Under the pieces are notes generated by a model, which saw nothing but the letters and a program-made list of their open reading frames with translations, did no database searches and had not been told where the DNA came from. Both the position numbers and the translations under genes were made by a program. DNA of 64,000 nt from assembly GCF_000762405.1 (NCBI RefSeq), contig NZ_JRPQ01000072.1, forward strand, positions 36,932-100,931, given 5' to 3'. How positions within the stretch are numbered: the first letter of the stretch is position 1; each line of letters opens with the position of its first letter. Below, piece by piece: positions 8,279 to 18,692 of this stretch. This DNA is from Hoylesella timonensis S9-PR14 (GTDB lineage Bacteria > Bacteroidota > Bacteroidia > Bacteroidales > Bacteroidaceae).

Positions 8279-10458
8279 TGCTTGTGATTTTTCATATTTT
8301 CAATAAGTTTATTGTAACGTGAGCGCACGTAGTTATTTAACTCAATTTGGTTTGCATTGTCGTCCAATGACGAGAGTGTCTGTTCTACTTCATGCATTAA
8401 TTCATCTTGAGTCATTACATCCTTAGAGTTCGTTAATTGCTTTTGCATGCGCTCAAAGGCATGCTGAAGAGCCTGCATACAACCATCGTATAGTTTGTCC
8501 ATAGCTGCTTGGCGATCTGCTCGTATACTTTCGGTGAGGCTATGACTGAATAGCCACGTTGGTGGAGTAAACACGTAGCGTTGCAAAAAACGCAGTGCTT
8601 TCTGACAATAATCTCTTGTCTCTGGCACAGACAAACCGTTCACATATCGATTGCCACCGAAGTGAGCTATGACATGTTCCACCCACTGGCAATAATGTTC
8701 CACCATAGAGATATACCGACCGTGCATTATCTGCCGCTCAAGAAGTGTTTTAGGCTGCCAGATGTGGTGCAGAGAGCATAAATATCTGAGATTATCAATG
8801 CCTTGTGAGTTGACAGCCACATGGTCATTACCGAGATCTTCTTGCTGTGACCGCACATCGCGCATGTCATAAAAAGCCAATTCGGGACATTGCTGCTTAC
8901 ACCTGTCATACCAGCGTTGACGATTTAGCTCTTGTTCTTCAGGGGTATCACCTCTAAAAATACGATAACCCCATTCTATTGCCCAGCGGTCATAGGAACC
9001 AATTTGGATACGTCGGTTCTTAAAATCCACCTTGTCACCTGGTCTGAGCGCATAGTTAAAGCGTGCATAATCCATAATAGAACTGCCCATGCCGTGTTGA
9101 GACAAATAACTATTGCTACGTAAACTGTCTATAGAAGCGTGACTACTGCCACTGTAGTTGTGTTCCAATCCCAACGAGTGTCCTATCTCATGGGTGATAA
9201 CAAGTTTGACCAACTCTCGTTGCAAGCGCTCTGGAAGAATGGGCTTGCGAGCCTCAACATCAACTGCACCGCACTGGGCAAAATACCAATTTTGCACCAA
9301 ATTTATAACACTGCTGAACACGCCCACATGGCAAGCCATAATCTCGCCAGCTCGTCCCTCGCAGGGTGTAGGTCCGTAAGCGTTGTTCACACCTGCTATT
9401 TTCCACGAGATGAAAGGATATCGGCTATCGTATATACAAAAGTTAGGATCTTCCTCTGCCGTGGGAGCCAAGCGCGCATCAATGGCATTTTTGAATCCAG
9501 CCTGCTCAAATGCCACGCGCCACTCACGCACAGCCTCAATAATACTCTGCTGATACATTCGAGGGAAATGCCGATCCACATAAAAAACAATGGGCTTGAC
9601 TGGTTCAACCAACTCGCCGCTAAAATAGCGCTCGTGGTCTTCTGGCTTTATTTCCAATCTCCATCTCTTAATAATGGGCACTCGTTCCACCTTTCCACTA
9701 TCAAGCATCATGCGCTTGTTTATTTCAAAAAAGGTTTTATTGTCACCCCGTCGAACTATCATTGGAGTTTTCGGCATTAATCTTATGCACACACCTGTCT
9801 TCCAGTTGCCTTTGTATATGGGATTTTTGCCTTGACCAGCCATGTTCAAGCTGGTATACGTACGAGCAATACGTAGCAATAGGCAGTCGTTTCTACCTTG
9901 TACCTGCTCCACACTGTCCTTAGCCGTGTCACGCTGGCTCACTTTCATGTCATAGTAGGCTGGTTCAAGGGCAAAAAGTGTAAAACTTTTCAGCGTCTCT
10001 CCTATCTCAATAAGAGTCATGCCATCTTGCTCGGCGACAATGGGTAGTTTTTTATACAATCGCTCGCGGGGTGTTTGCAACGCTATCTTACTAATGTCAT
10101 CAGTAGGATTAGTAATTATCATGGCGTGCTGAGGGTCTGTCATACAAACATAGCTATTATGCTTATGTAGCTTTATAAACAGTGGTCCTATGAGGTCACC
10201 CGCATAACCATATTTAAGTTCAGTAGACCGATTAGGGCGTTCAGGGGCTTGAAGAATAGTAGTAGTGATACTATATTCGCGATCGAACAACGTGTCAGGG
10301 ATAGCCCAATACATCTTGCCACCTACTTCATAGGTATCAAACATACCATGTATAACATGCGATTGCGATGAGAAAAAACCAGTATATTGATGTTGCCCAC
10401 TCACTGGAAGCAAGCGAACAAACACTAATATGACGGTCAAAAACACTAATCGTTTCAT
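8275..10458 (-). CDS. Secreted zinc-dependent metalloprotease (DUF5117/DUF4953 type)
   Basis: A large periplasmic or surface metalloprotease. The reading frame is open upstream to 10527, but the ATG at 10458 gives a convincing signal peptide (MKRLVFLTVILVFVRLLPVSGQ) and is preferred; the protein is then 727 residues. The zinc-binding motif HEIGHSLGLEHN (HExxHxxGxxH) lies in the middle, followed by the SIMDYARFNYA Met-turn-like segment. The N-terminal part is a long beta-rich domain (DUF5118/DUF5117 type), and the C-terminal part is helical and ends NKLIENMKNHKQ. This family typically accompanies SusC/SusD, DUF4843 and PKD-like lipoproteins, exactly as here. It probably trims proteins or peptides for the adjacent SusCD importer (inference). 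Confidence 0.87.
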   Translation of the reverse strand: MKRLVFLTVILVFVRLLPVSGQHQYTGFFSSQSHVIHGMFDTYEVGGKMYWAIPDTLFDREYSITTTILQAPERPNRSTELKYGYAGDLIGPLFIKLHKHNSYVCMTDPQHAMIITNPTDDISKIALQTPRERLYKKLPIVAEQDGMTLIEIGETLKSFTLFALEPAYYDMKVSQRDTAKDSVEQVQGRNDCLLLRIARTYTSLNMAGQGKNPIYKGNWKTGVCIRLMPKTPMIVRRGDNKTFFEINKRMMLDSGKVERVPIIKRWRLEIKPEDHERYFSGELVEPVKPIVFYVDRHFPRMYQQSIIEAVREWRVAFEQAGFKNAIDARLAPTAEEDPNFCIYDSRYPFISWKIAGVNNAYGPTPCEGRAGEIMACHVGVFSSVINLVQNWYFAQCGAVDVEARKPILPERLQRELVKLVITHEIGHSLGLEHNYSGSSHASIDSLRSNSYLSQHGMGSSIMDYARFNYALRPGDKVDFKNRRIQIGSYDRWAIEWGYRIFRGDTPEEQELNRQRWYDRCKQQCPELAFYDMRDVRSQQEDLGNDHVAVNSQGIDNLRYLCSLHHIWQPKTLLERQIMHGRYISMVEHYCQWVEHVIAHFGGNRYVNGLSVPETRDYCQKALRFLQRYVFTPPTWLFSHSLTESIRADRQAAMDKLYDGCMQALQHAFERMQKQLTNSKDVMTQDELMHEVEQTLSSLDDNANQIELNNYVRSRYNKLIENMKNHKQ

Positions 10459-10578
10459 ATGATTATTTATAAAGAGGGACAAGCATCTATCCATTCGCCC
10501 TAATTCCTTTGCTCGCTTTGACAACACAACTCTAACATAAAAAGTAAGGTGTCAGAACAGACAAAATTTTACCTTCTT

Positions 10579-12234
10579 TTATTCGTGATTATAAGTGATA
10601 TCAATAATTTTACCAAAGCTATTGGCTGGATCGTCAAATATAAAGCTACTCTTTTCAGCACGTTCCACATCACCAGCTACATTGAGCCTGAGTTCACCTA
10701 TATAGCCCTTGCCATTATCTGTATTAATGCCAAAGCCCAATATCATACCCAATCCATTATCGGAATCATTAGCTTCACGAAATTTCAAACAGGCTATTTT
10801 GGCGCTGGTACTCATCTCGTAAGTATAGATAACCTCCACTTTTTGTCGTTCCATATCTATGCGATACACACTGTTACCTGCAGCCATGAATACAAAGTGA
10901 GCAGAGAATGCGCTTGAAGCAGCAAAGCGAGCCGTTCCCAAATCAATCGTTGGAGGGAGGGAAACTGAATATTTTCCTTTACACATAGGCTCGTTATAAT
11001 CGGCACTAAACATATAAACCGTCAACATAGAGGAGCCATCGGTAGTCATCATAGCATATGCATACTTGCTGCCGCTTCCCCCATTCACGATATCAAGCAA
11101 CCTATTTGCTTCGTCAATATGATGAGGATCGAACGCATAGTTACCCTCGGTATCCTCATTCAGTGCTCTTAAGACCAATGGTTTATTGTCTTTCCACTGA
11201 CTACCCGATCTAATAAACTTAGACTTATAAAATGAGGTCATGACATAATCGTTCATGGTCGAGAAAATATTTCCAATACGGAAACTTTTTGTTTCGGGAT
11301 TGTAAACCAGCGCATAGCTACCAAACGTCACCAAACAAGAAGGTCTAAATACCTCACGTTTGGTATTCTCGCCCTCAACACGTGTGTCGAAAATCGAATA
11401 AGGAACACAATATCCATCATCGTATGCAAAGTAAGCTTTTTTGTCGGTCACAAATATCTCACCTTTCTTTTCCATTCTGTAATAGGACAAATTTACAGGA
11501 ATGCTTTTGAGTGCGTTCTCGAACAATATCTTGTTGGTTCCGTACTTTATCTTCAACGTACTCGGATCAAAAGTAGTTATTTCTCTATTAGTGGCAATTG
11601 TAAGATTTGCGAAAGTGGTCGTAAACGGTGGCTGTCTGTAGCCATACTGTCCTCTCGCTGCTATTGCAACGGGCTTACCAGTGAGTGTGAGCGGTTTTCC
11701 AGTCTCAGATTTGAATACATCGGTATAGGCGAAAAATCCATCTGCATCACCTTCAACAGCCCCCACCATGGCTTGTTGAGTAGCAGATTCTTGCAACACG
11801 AGCCACGCAGGATTAAGTGGTTTGATGACAGCTACTTTACCAAGCTTATACCATTTCTGACCAGTTTTAGCATCCGTCACTATAAGCATCATGCCAATAC
11901 TCTCGGGATTGTTAGGTTCCACCTTCACATCGCACGCCTTACTGGTGGCATACGGTTCATAATCGATAATTCGCTCTGAACCGATTTTCGCATCTCTTTT
12001 GAGCTTAAGCCACTCAAATGCAAGATTGGTCTCACTTTGTACCAATGTTTGTGTCAGCTTAGGCGTAAGTGTGACTACCAAAGTGTCCGTTTTAGGCATA
12101 CGTACCTTTGCTTCGGGTATCTCTATTTCAAGGTCATTAACACTACGATAATCGTAGTTTCCCTTGTCGTCATAACAACCATTGGCAAATACCACTATCA
12201 CGAACCCTACGATAACATTATATATTTTTTTCAT
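10579..12234 (-). CDS. PKD-like family surface lipoprotein
   Basis: A 551-residue lipoprotein with signal peptide and lipobox FANGC (Cys20). The N-terminal part (about 25-130) is an Ig/PKD-like beta domain (LEIEIPEAKVRMPKTDTLVV). The rest looks like a beta-propeller-type sensor domain with repeated beta strands and no catalytic motif. It lies 23 bp after the DUF4843 gene and before the protease. In Bacteroidota such proteins occupy the SusE/F-like position and bind the substrate at the cell surface. The substrate is not evident. Confidence 0.8.
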   Translation of the reverse strand: MKKIYNVIVGFVIVVFANGCYDDKGNYDYRSVNDLEIEIPEAKVRMPKTDTLVVTLTPKLTQTLVQSETNLAFEWLKLKRDAKIGSERIIDYEPYATSKACDVKVEPNNPESIGMMLIVTDAKTGQKWYKLGKVAVIKPLNPAWLVLQESATQQAMVGAVEGDADGFFAYTDVFKSETGKPLTLTGKPVAIAARGQYGYRQPPFTTTFANLTIATNREITTFDPSTLKIKYGTNKILFENALKSIPVNLSYYRMEKKGEIFVTDKKAYFAYDDGYCVPYSIFDTRVEGENTKREVFRPSCLVTFGSYALVYNPETKSFRIGNIFSTMNDYVMTSFYKSKFIRSGSQWKDNKPLVLRALNEDTEGNYAFDPHHIDEANRLLDIVNGGSGSKYAYAMMTTDGSSMLTVYMFSADYNEPMCKGKYSVSLPPTIDLGTARFAASSAFSAHFVFMAAGNSVYRIDMERQKVEVIYTYEMSTSAKIACLKFREANDSDNGLGMILGFGINTDNGKGYIGELRLNVAGDVERAEKSSFIFDDPANSFGKIIDITYNHE

Positions 12235-12257
12235 TGGTTTTATTTCAATTATAATTA

Positions 12258-12980
12258 TTATTTATCTTGCGCCTCTTCTGGGAAAATATCATTACCCTTG
12301 TCATCAACTATGGGGGCGTGAGTTTTCTTGTATTCTTTATAGGCAGCAATAACTTTTTGCAAGGCACTATTACTGTCATCGTCTGATCTTATTTTATCAA
12401 AAGTACAGCCCAAAACATCCATGATGTAACAATACTTTGGCACGCTAAAATCGCCCCAACCTTGCCATGAGAAGTCCCACCAATTGTCGGGCTGGGTGAT
12501 GCGCCACACATAATTCACTATAGTCTGGCTGTCATTGACAATACCCTTAAGAAACTGATGACTGGAATTTTGGTTGTCAAACACCAAATTACAGCCATAA
12601 GCCTTATTGCCCGACTTGTATGGTGGTCGCTTCACTTTAATGCAGAAACTCTGCGTAGTTCCATCAAGTTTGCTGAAAGTGTACATGGGCTCAATCTGTA
12701 TTTCCATCGTATTTTCGTATTCTTTATTAACCGTCTGCTTAACACAGAAATTCCTGTTCACTGTGAGCAAGTCGCCTTGTATTCGCACACGGAAACTGTC
12801 TGTGCGATAAGGCTGGCTTTTTAACATGACGTAATCAGTATCTACCAGTTCACCATAAACTACTTTGTAGTCAAAATTGATGCGTGGTTCCTGTCTATAC
12901 AACTCTATTTTCTCTTCCTCGCAGCTTACAAAAAAGCATAACGAAACTATAACAGTTATAAATATAAATATGTGTTTCAT
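12258..12980 (-). CDS. DUF4843 domain lipoprotein
   Basis: A 240-residue lipoprotein with lipobox FFVSC (Cys20). The beta-rich body contains the tryptophan-rich segment DNWWDFSWQGWGDFSVPKY, which fits DUF4843 proteins found next to SusC/SusD pairs. It is 8 bp after susD and 23 bp before the PKD-like gene, so it belongs to the same operon. The family has no established activity; surface substrate binding is the usual guess. The call rests on the family pattern and context. Confidence 0.78.
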   Translation of the reverse strand: MKHIFIFITVIVSLCFFVSCEEEKIELYRQEPRINFDYKVVYGELVDTDYVMLKSQPYRTDSFRVRIQGDLLTVNRNFCVKQTVNKEYENTMEIQIEPMYTFSKLDGTTQSFCIKVKRPPYKSGNKAYGCNLVFDNQNSSHQFLKGIVNDSQTIVNYVWRITQPDNWWDFSWQGWGDFSVPKYCYIMDVLGCTFDKIRSDDDSNSALQKVIAAYKEYKKTHAPIVDDKGNDIFPEEAQDK

Positions 12981-12988
12981 AATGGATA

Positions 12989-14497
12989 TTACTTGTTGGT
13001 GTTATTACCGAATATTATTTCGTTATCAGGCAAAGGAATTTGATACTGCTTGGTAGTCATTTTTTTCACACCACATCCATAATATGTACTATAGGCATGA
13101 CTTTTAAGGAAGAAGAACAACTGCCCCTCTGCAAAATATTCCTTGCGGTATTCTTTCATTATCTCATTGATACGGCGTGTTTTTGAGTTATCCTCAAGAG
13201 AACTTACATCTATGTCATCATATCCTGTTACATGTATTTCTTCGCTGTAAGGTATGCCTCTGGCCATGCGCACTGCATTGAGTGCATCCACACTTTCCTG
13301 AGCATTAGAAGCACATTCAGCCAAAATATAATACATTTCGGGTAAGCGGATAAGTGGTATGGCGTTAGCTCCTTGGTAACCATAAACATTGAGCAACGGC
13401 TCTTGATTATACTTTTTGCAAAAAGCGAAGACGTGACTCTCATCCCATCCGAATGCTACGGCATTTTGCCGCCAGTCTGATGTAATACCCTCGTACACCT
13501 TAACCATCATATCACCAGTGGTTCCAAATCTATCTTTGGTTGTAGCATTGTTACCATTGAGATCCATCATCATGTGGTTATTGTCGAGTACCGTGAACAG
13601 CTTGTCTACACTAATTCCAAAGATTTGCTCGCCGTAGCGTATGGAATTGTAGTTGGATAAGGTTTGTGTTTTGTAGAGTTTAAATGCATCTGATGCCGCT
13701 ATCACCTCACGAGCCTTTGTTACAGCGTTTTCTTTTTGCCCTGCGTAGCAATACACACGAGCCATCATAGCCTTCACCGCATACACATTCATCCTAAACT
13801 CCCGGTTGCTCAAAAAAGCTGTACGCTGATCTTCAGGGGTAAAAAAGTCGCGCGAGTCTTTCTCTTCTAATAACTTCTCTGCAACCTTAAGGTCTTCCAA
13901 AATTTTCGCCACTACCTCATTAGCGGGTAGCACTGGAGTGGGCTCATTATCAAATGTGGTCTTATATGGTATAGCCAAATCTTTGGGACGTTCACTGTAT
14001 ATTGGTCCATAAAGACGCAACAAGTCAAAGTATAGGAATGCTCGCAAGCCCAAAGCCTCACCTTTGATCACCTCACGATAGCCAGGCGAAGTAAGCTCGT
14101 TACCTCGTTGATCCACTTCATACAATAAATTGTTCAAGTTGGCGATAAGATTATACTGCTTCTCATATATACCATTACGTTTGTCTAAAAACTGATTATT
14201 ATAATCGAACACCATGGATTGGTCAAATACGTTCATGTTGTTGCGAATGGGATAATCGCAATACAGACCTGCCAGCTCATCCAGATAGGCGTATGATAAA
14301 TCACCAGCATATAAACTTGTGGAACCCATCATGAGATATACACCAGTGAGGGCATCTTTGAAACCTGCTTCTGTATCGAACATCTTGTCATTGGGTATAT
14401 AGGTTTTGGGAGATACATCCAACCAATCATTGCACGAGGTGAATCCTCCTGCAAGAACGACCCATACCACTATATATAAAGATATCTTGATTTTCAT
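12989..14497 (-). CDS. susD: SusD/RagB-family outer-membrane lipoprotein
   Basis: The substrate-capturing lid of a SusCD importer. The 502-residue protein has a lipoprotein signal ending GGFTSC (Cys22) and the characteristic SusD opening CNDWLDVSPKTYI...DTEAGFKDALTGVY. Its helical TPR-like scaffold includes EALGLRAFLYFDLLRLYGPI, typical of the RagB/SusD family, and it ends YQIPLPDNEIIFGNN. It lies 12 bp downstream of susC. Coupling to a metalloprotease rather than to glycoside hydrolases suggests import of peptides, as for RagAB (inference). Confidence 0.93.
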   Translation of the reverse strand: MKIKISLYIVVWVVLAGGFTSCNDWLDVSPKTYIPNDKMFDTEAGFKDALTGVYLMMGSTSLYAGDLSYAYLDELAGLYCDYPIRNNMNVFDQSMVFDYNNQFLDKRNGIYEKQYNLIANLNNLLYEVDQRGNELTSPGYREVIKGEALGLRAFLYFDLLRLYGPIYSERPKDLAIPYKTTFDNEPTPVLPANEVVAKILEDLKVAEKLLEEKDSRDFFTPEDQRTAFLSNREFRMNVYAVKAMMARVYCYAGQKENAVTKAREVIAASDAFKLYKTQTLSNYNSIRYGEQIFGISVDKLFTVLDNNHMMMDLNGNNATTKDRFGTTGDMMVKVYEGITSDWRQNAVAFGWDESHVFAFCKKYNQEPLLNVYGYQGANAIPLIRLPEMYYILAECASNAQESVDALNAVRMARGIPYSEEIHVTGYDDIDVSSLEDNSKTRRINEIMKEYRKEYFAEGQLFFFLKSHAYSTYYGCGVKKMTTKQYQIPLPDNEIIFGNNTNK

Positions 14498-14509
14498 ATT
14501 GTCTTGTTT

Positions 14510-17500
14510 TTAGAATGCTACGTTAAGTGAGAATGTGAATTGGCGAGAGAAAGGGTAGTCCAAACCACGCTCACGCTTTACGGACGATAGGTAGAACAAG
14601 TCTTCCATGGTAAATCCGAGCTTGGCTGAACTCACTCCCCAATGCTTGATAAATTTAGTATTTGTTGTATCCATGCGATAGAACATAGATAGAGTGCTGC
14701 CTTGAAATACATTCTCATCCATTACAAAGCGAGATGTGGCCATAGTACCAGCCCCATGAGCATTGAGAGAGCGATACATGGCATGATTGCCAGGACTCTG
14801 CCAGCGCATCTGCATCACTCGTCGGTCAGCGTTGTAGGCAAGATTGGCGTTCTCAACTTTGTCAACCAAAGTTTGATTGTATACCTGTCCGCCAAACCTG
14901 TAGCGAAAACTCACATCCACACCCCAACCCATATAAGTAAACGAGGAATTGATATATCCTTGCCATGTAGGCTCGGTATTACCAAAAGGAATAGCGTCTG
15001 CTCCTGTATAACCTGTCTGATTGGTAAGCTCACCATTTCTTTTCACTAATATTTCGTCACCAGTGGCTGGATCTATTCCCAACGATGGTACCACCCATAT
15101 GCTCGACATAGAATAGCCTTCTTCATAACGGGGCAACGGACTGTCTTTAAGTTGGTTTGTGCTTACCTCATTGATGTGTCGCATGGCCTCAGATATTTCC
15201 ACCAGTTTGTCTTTGTTATGTGAACCATTTAACGTCACAGTCCAATAGGCTTGTTTGTCCGTGTTACGATAGGGAATAGCGGAAAGGCTTATCTCCCATC
15301 CCTTATTCTCTATCTTGCCAAGATTTTCTGGATAAGAAGTGAAACCGATTGAAGGAGCCAATGTAATGTTAGTGATGAGATTATCGGTCACCTTTCGGTA
15401 GTGTTCTATACGAGCGGTGAACCGATGATCAAACAATCCTAATTCGAGCGCAAAGTTTGTGTTGCGGGTAGTCTGCCACTTCAGATTCTCGTTATGCATA
15501 GCTAAGATAGACGCTCCCGTTCCATCAGACGACAGATAAGGTAGCAACAAGGAATAATTGTAGTAACTATGCGCTTGATAAGGTGAAAAGCCCTGTGATC
15601 CAGTAGTACCATAAGTTGCACGCCACACTAAGCCTGAGATGAATGACACGTTCTGCATGAAATTTTCTTTCTTCATATCATAGCGCAATCCCGTAGACCA
15701 AAATGGTGCCCAACGATTGTTCTTGCCAAACTCTGACGACCCATCAACACGTGCGTTAAAGTCTACAGAATATTTGTACTTGTATGAATAACCTCCACTG
15801 AGTACACATCCCACTGATCGACTCGTGCGCTCGCCACCTGTAACCTTTTCATTATATTTCTTACCAAAGAGTAAATCGTCCATATTATCATTAGGAAACC
15901 CTGTCACATAGGTACCATATGAATTAATGTTGTGTTCCTGAAAACTCATGCGTGCGTTAGATGTGATGTAATGATCTCTGAACTGTTTGTTCCAACTTGC
16001 AGTGAAATCAAGTCCCCAATTGATTCCTTCATTCTGGATGCGCCGATAATCTCCCTTGAGCGTGGGGTCACTGATATTATCAAATGCAGTGTGCTGGGCT
16101 GGGCGAAATATATCATGATGCCCTACACTCTTAGACAGTGAAAAAGCTCCTTCCATGCGCCAGTCGTTGGTGGGTCTGTACTCCACCTTAAAGAGTTCGC
16201 GTACGGTGAAGTTGGTGGCACGGTTCTTGCTATTGAAAGTGGTGTTAAACAATGGGTTAGCATAAGTGGCTATCCCCATGTTAGTACCATTGAAATCGTC
16301 CATATTTTTCTTCATATTACCATTTTCATCGTATGGACTGAGATAAGGATTGAGTTTGGTATATTGACTGAAACTGCCATAATTTGACTCATCGGCCTTA
16401 GAATTATCAATCGTGATACTGTTCTTCAGCAACACCTTTTTGAATTGATATTGAAAATCAAGCATACCCGTAAGTACGTCACGACCACTATTTTTCATCA
16501 CCCCATGTGAACTATTGTACCCCACATACATGCGATATCGTAGCGCATCATCGCCCCCTTCAAGCGTAACTGTATGTCGTTGCTGCAGAGCTGTACGCAG
16601 AGGTTTGCTCAACCAGTAAGTATCTACACCTGAAAGTACATTGCGTAGCTTAGACTGATAGAGACGCCACTTCTCCAGTGTCTGACCACCCTCAGTATAT
16701 ACGCCAGCTTTCAGCTCGATATCAAGTTTCTCTTGTGCATTCATCAAATCGTAGCCTGTTAAATCTGGAGCCTCCATACGTAACTCTCCGCCATAGGTCA
16801 CCCATATACGTCCTGGTTTAGGTGTCTTGCTTTCAATCACTATCACACCGTTAGCAGCACGTGAACCATAGATGGCGGTGGCTGCGGCATCCTTCAGAAT
16901 AACAATAGAACGTACGCGATCGGGATCAAGGTCATTCAGTGTTTGAACACTAATTTCAAAACCATCCATAATAAGTAATGGTTGGTTGGCATAAGTCTCA
17001 TATTCACCTTGCACTGTAAGCACGTTGGTCTTTGAGCTAAGATCCATGTTGGCTCCACCACGCATACGCATATCGGGCAGACTATTAGGATTGGAACCAG
17101 CCATAATGTTGTCCATGATATTCAGACCGGGGGTCATTGCAGCGATAGACTTGGCCACATTATTGGTACTAAACTTCTTAAGTTCCTCACCCTTGATAGT
17201 CACTGCCGATCCTGTAAAGCCCTCTTTCTTGCGATTAAACATACCCGTTACCACTACATCGTCTAATCGGCGACTGTCCGTGTGCATCACAACTTTTACA
17301 GAAGCAGACGGCGTTATCAGAATCGTTGCCATGCCAATATAACTAATTTTCAACTTGGTATCAGAACGTACGTTTTTCAATTCGAAGCGTCCCTGCTCAT
17401 CGGTAGCAGTACCGTTCTTGGTTCCCTCAACTTGTACACTTGCACCTATGACTGGCAATCCGTCCTCTGCAGATATTATTAAACCTTTTACAGAGGAGAT

Positions 17501-17632
17501 TATCCGGTTGTCCTCACCTTTCTGAAGCACAGATTTGTTGGCTTCGTTACGTGAATGCGCATTAGCCACTTGCATACCATTGACACAAGTCAAGGCTATC
17601 AATGCCGTAATTAAAAATATTTTATTTCTCAT
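14510..17632 (-). CDS. susC: SusC/RagA-family TonB-linked outer-membrane transporter
   Basis: The ATG at 17632 gives a signal peptide (MRNKIFLITALIALTCVNG) and is preferred over the upstream in-frame ATG at 17665; the protein is 1040 residues. A carboxypeptidase-regulatory-like domain follows (GLIISAEDGLPVIGASVQVE...ATDEQGRFEL), then the TonB plug (LDDVVVTGMFNRKKEGFTGS, with ILKDAAATAIYGSRAANGVI) and a beta-barrel ending in the outer-membrane terminal strand RQFTFSLNVAF. The protein energises uptake through TonB. It heads an operon with susD, DUF4843, the PKD-like lipoprotein and the two protease-family genes. The likely promoter is about 290 bp upstream. Confidence 0.95.
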   Translation of the reverse strand: MRNKIFLITALIALTCVNGMQVANAHSRNEANKSVLQKGEDNRIISSVKGLIISAEDGLPVIGASVQVEGTKNGTATDEQGRFELKNVRSDTKLKISYIGMATILITPSASVKVVMHTDSRRLDDVVVTGMFNRKKEGFTGSAVTIKGEELKKFSTNNVAKSIAAMTPGLNIMDNIMAGSNPNSLPDMRMRGGANMDLSSKTNVLTVQGEYETYANQPLLIMDGFEISVQTLNDLDPDRVRSIVILKDAAATAIYGSRAANGVIVIESKTPKPGRIWVTYGGELRMEAPDLTGYDLMNAQEKLDIELKAGVYTEGGQTLEKWRLYQSKLRNVLSGVDTYWLSKPLRTALQQRHTVTLEGGDDALRYRMYVGYNSSHGVMKNSGRDVLTGMLDFQYQFKKVLLKNSITIDNSKADESNYGSFSQYTKLNPYLSPYDENGNMKKNMDDFNGTNMGIATYANPLFNTTFNSKNRATNFTVRELFKVEYRPTNDWRMEGAFSLSKSVGHHDIFRPAQHTAFDNISDPTLKGDYRRIQNEGINWGLDFTASWNKQFRDHYITSNARMSFQEHNINSYGTYVTGFPNDNMDDLLFGKKYNEKVTGGERTSRSVGCVLSGGYSYKYKYSVDFNARVDGSSEFGKNNRWAPFWSTGLRYDMKKENFMQNVSFISGLVWRATYGTTGSQGFSPYQAHSYYNYSLLLPYLSSDGTGASILAMHNENLKWQTTRNTNFALELGLFDHRFTARIEHYRKVTDNLITNITLAPSIGFTSYPENLGKIENKGWEISLSAIPYRNTDKQAYWTVTLNGSHNKDKLVEISEAMRHINEVSTNQLKDSPLPRYEEGYSMSSIWVVPSLGIDPATGDEILVKRNGELTNQTGYTGADAIPFGNTEPTWQGYINSSFTYMGWGVDVSFRYRFGGQVYNQTLVDKVENANLAYNADRRVMQMRWQSPGNHAMYRSLNAHGAGTMATSRFVMDENVFQGSTLSMFYRMDTTNTKFIKHWGVSSAKLGFTMEDLFYLSSVKRERGLDYPFSRQFTFSLNVAF

Positions 17633-18228
17633 GAACCTATAAGGGTTTGGGTTAAAAAATAGCAAATCAACAACATTAGAGACTTACCTCTAACAACATC
17701 GTGTATGTATAGACTAAGCTGCTTATGCTTACCGTCCTTATCCACTTCGAATCATCTTATTTATAGTATTTATAAAATTTAATATTTAGTTTATAATTTA
17801 TCTATTTAATTTATATGAGCAGTAATGCGTATCATAATAAGGAACTAAACAAGGCTAAAGAAGCTATGCTTCATCAGTTCAGAAAAATACAACAGATTAG
17901 TAGGTTTTCGTCACTTAAATGCTTATATTTGCAAATATATGTTATTTCTTTTAATTTCCAAGATTTATTTCATATATTTTGAAAATATTTTTTCAAATTC
18001 CCATAAAATTTCATAAATATACGTTATATATCTAAAATTATAAAGTTTTATCATTCAATGTATGGCCAACAGAAGACAGCAATAATTTTACTTGAAGCAC
18101 ATATTGAGCTGCTGTATTTATTTGATAATTAGAAGGAAACAAGCAAAAAAATGAATGATATTTTTACAACGAAAGACACCAACCATACAACGCATGTAAA
18201 CTTTCAGGTACGCTGCATGGAAGGAAAT
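17633..18228. other. AT-rich intergenic region upstream of susC
   Basis: No credible gene is seen. The region holds the predicted susC promoter (17932-17961) and long A/T-rich stretches (about 17755-18060). The short minus-strand open frame at 18118-18321 runs into the dispersed repeat and is not conserved in the other repeat copies, so it is not called a gene. Confidence 0.6.
17932..17961 (-). promoter_or_regulatory. Predicted promoter of the susC operon
   Basis: On the minus strand, TTG (17961-17959), a 19-base spacer and TATATTTG (17939-17932) match the Bacteroidota promoter consensus TTTG-N19-TANNTTTG. Transcription would start near 17925 and give a leader of roughly 290 bases before susC. 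The -7 element lies in a palindrome (ATATTTGCAAATAT), so a plus-strand TATATTTG also exists, but with no matching -33 element. Confidence 0.4.
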
Positions 18229-18636
18229 TAAATGCCGAATTTTCTTTACAAAGTGCCTCTCAAAACTCGCGTGTAAACAACCAACACTAAAGTTGGTCGC
18301 AAATACGCTAATTATGAGCAACGTTCTTAACTTATTGTTATTGAATGTGTTATACTTATGTCGTCTCTTTTCTTTCGTATTTTTACCGTTGCTTGGCGGT
18401 TAAAGCATTGTTCTAAGTTTGTTATTTGCATGCTTTAATGCTACTATTGCATGTGAATAATGCCCTTGATACATGTTTCCAAGGACATCAACTCAATGTT
18501 CCAGCGTAAACAGGTGTCAGATTTGGTAAAATCAGCGTAATTTTGTCTATTGCTTGCCTATTGAAATTTTCTATTTTGAAGATTTTCAATGGTCGTTTTT
18601 TGGTAAAATGATAGGACAAAAACAACGAATCTTCTT
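18229..18636 (+). repeat. Dispersed ~407-bp intergenic repeat, copy A
   Basis: Same-orientation copy of the sequence found again at 29987-30393 and from 63610 to the window end. Shared blocks include GAATTTTCTTTACAAAGTGC, the hairpin ACCAAC-6 bases-GTTGGT (18280-18297) followed by CGCAAATACGC, TAAAGCATT, TTTGCATGCTTTAA, ACATGTTTCCAAG, and the right end GGTCGTTTTTTGGTAAAAT...GGACAAAAAC. Homology with the truncated copy at 41645 suggests that the left end reaches about 18212. No conserved open frame is present. It may be a non-autonomous mobile element or a structured RNA. Confidence 0.85.
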
Positions 18637-18692
18637 ACCAAGAAAGGTAAAACTTTTTACTTTCATAGGCACGCTTGCTGAAACTGTTGGCG

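Noticed and set aside
9139..9780. 213-codon plus-strand open frame
   Set aside because: It lies exactly opposite the metalloprotease, whose zinc motif and signal peptide show which strand codes.
18118..18321. 67-codon minus-strand open frame overlapping repeat copy A
   Set aside because: It is not preserved in copies B and C; the equivalent frames differ by indels and stops.
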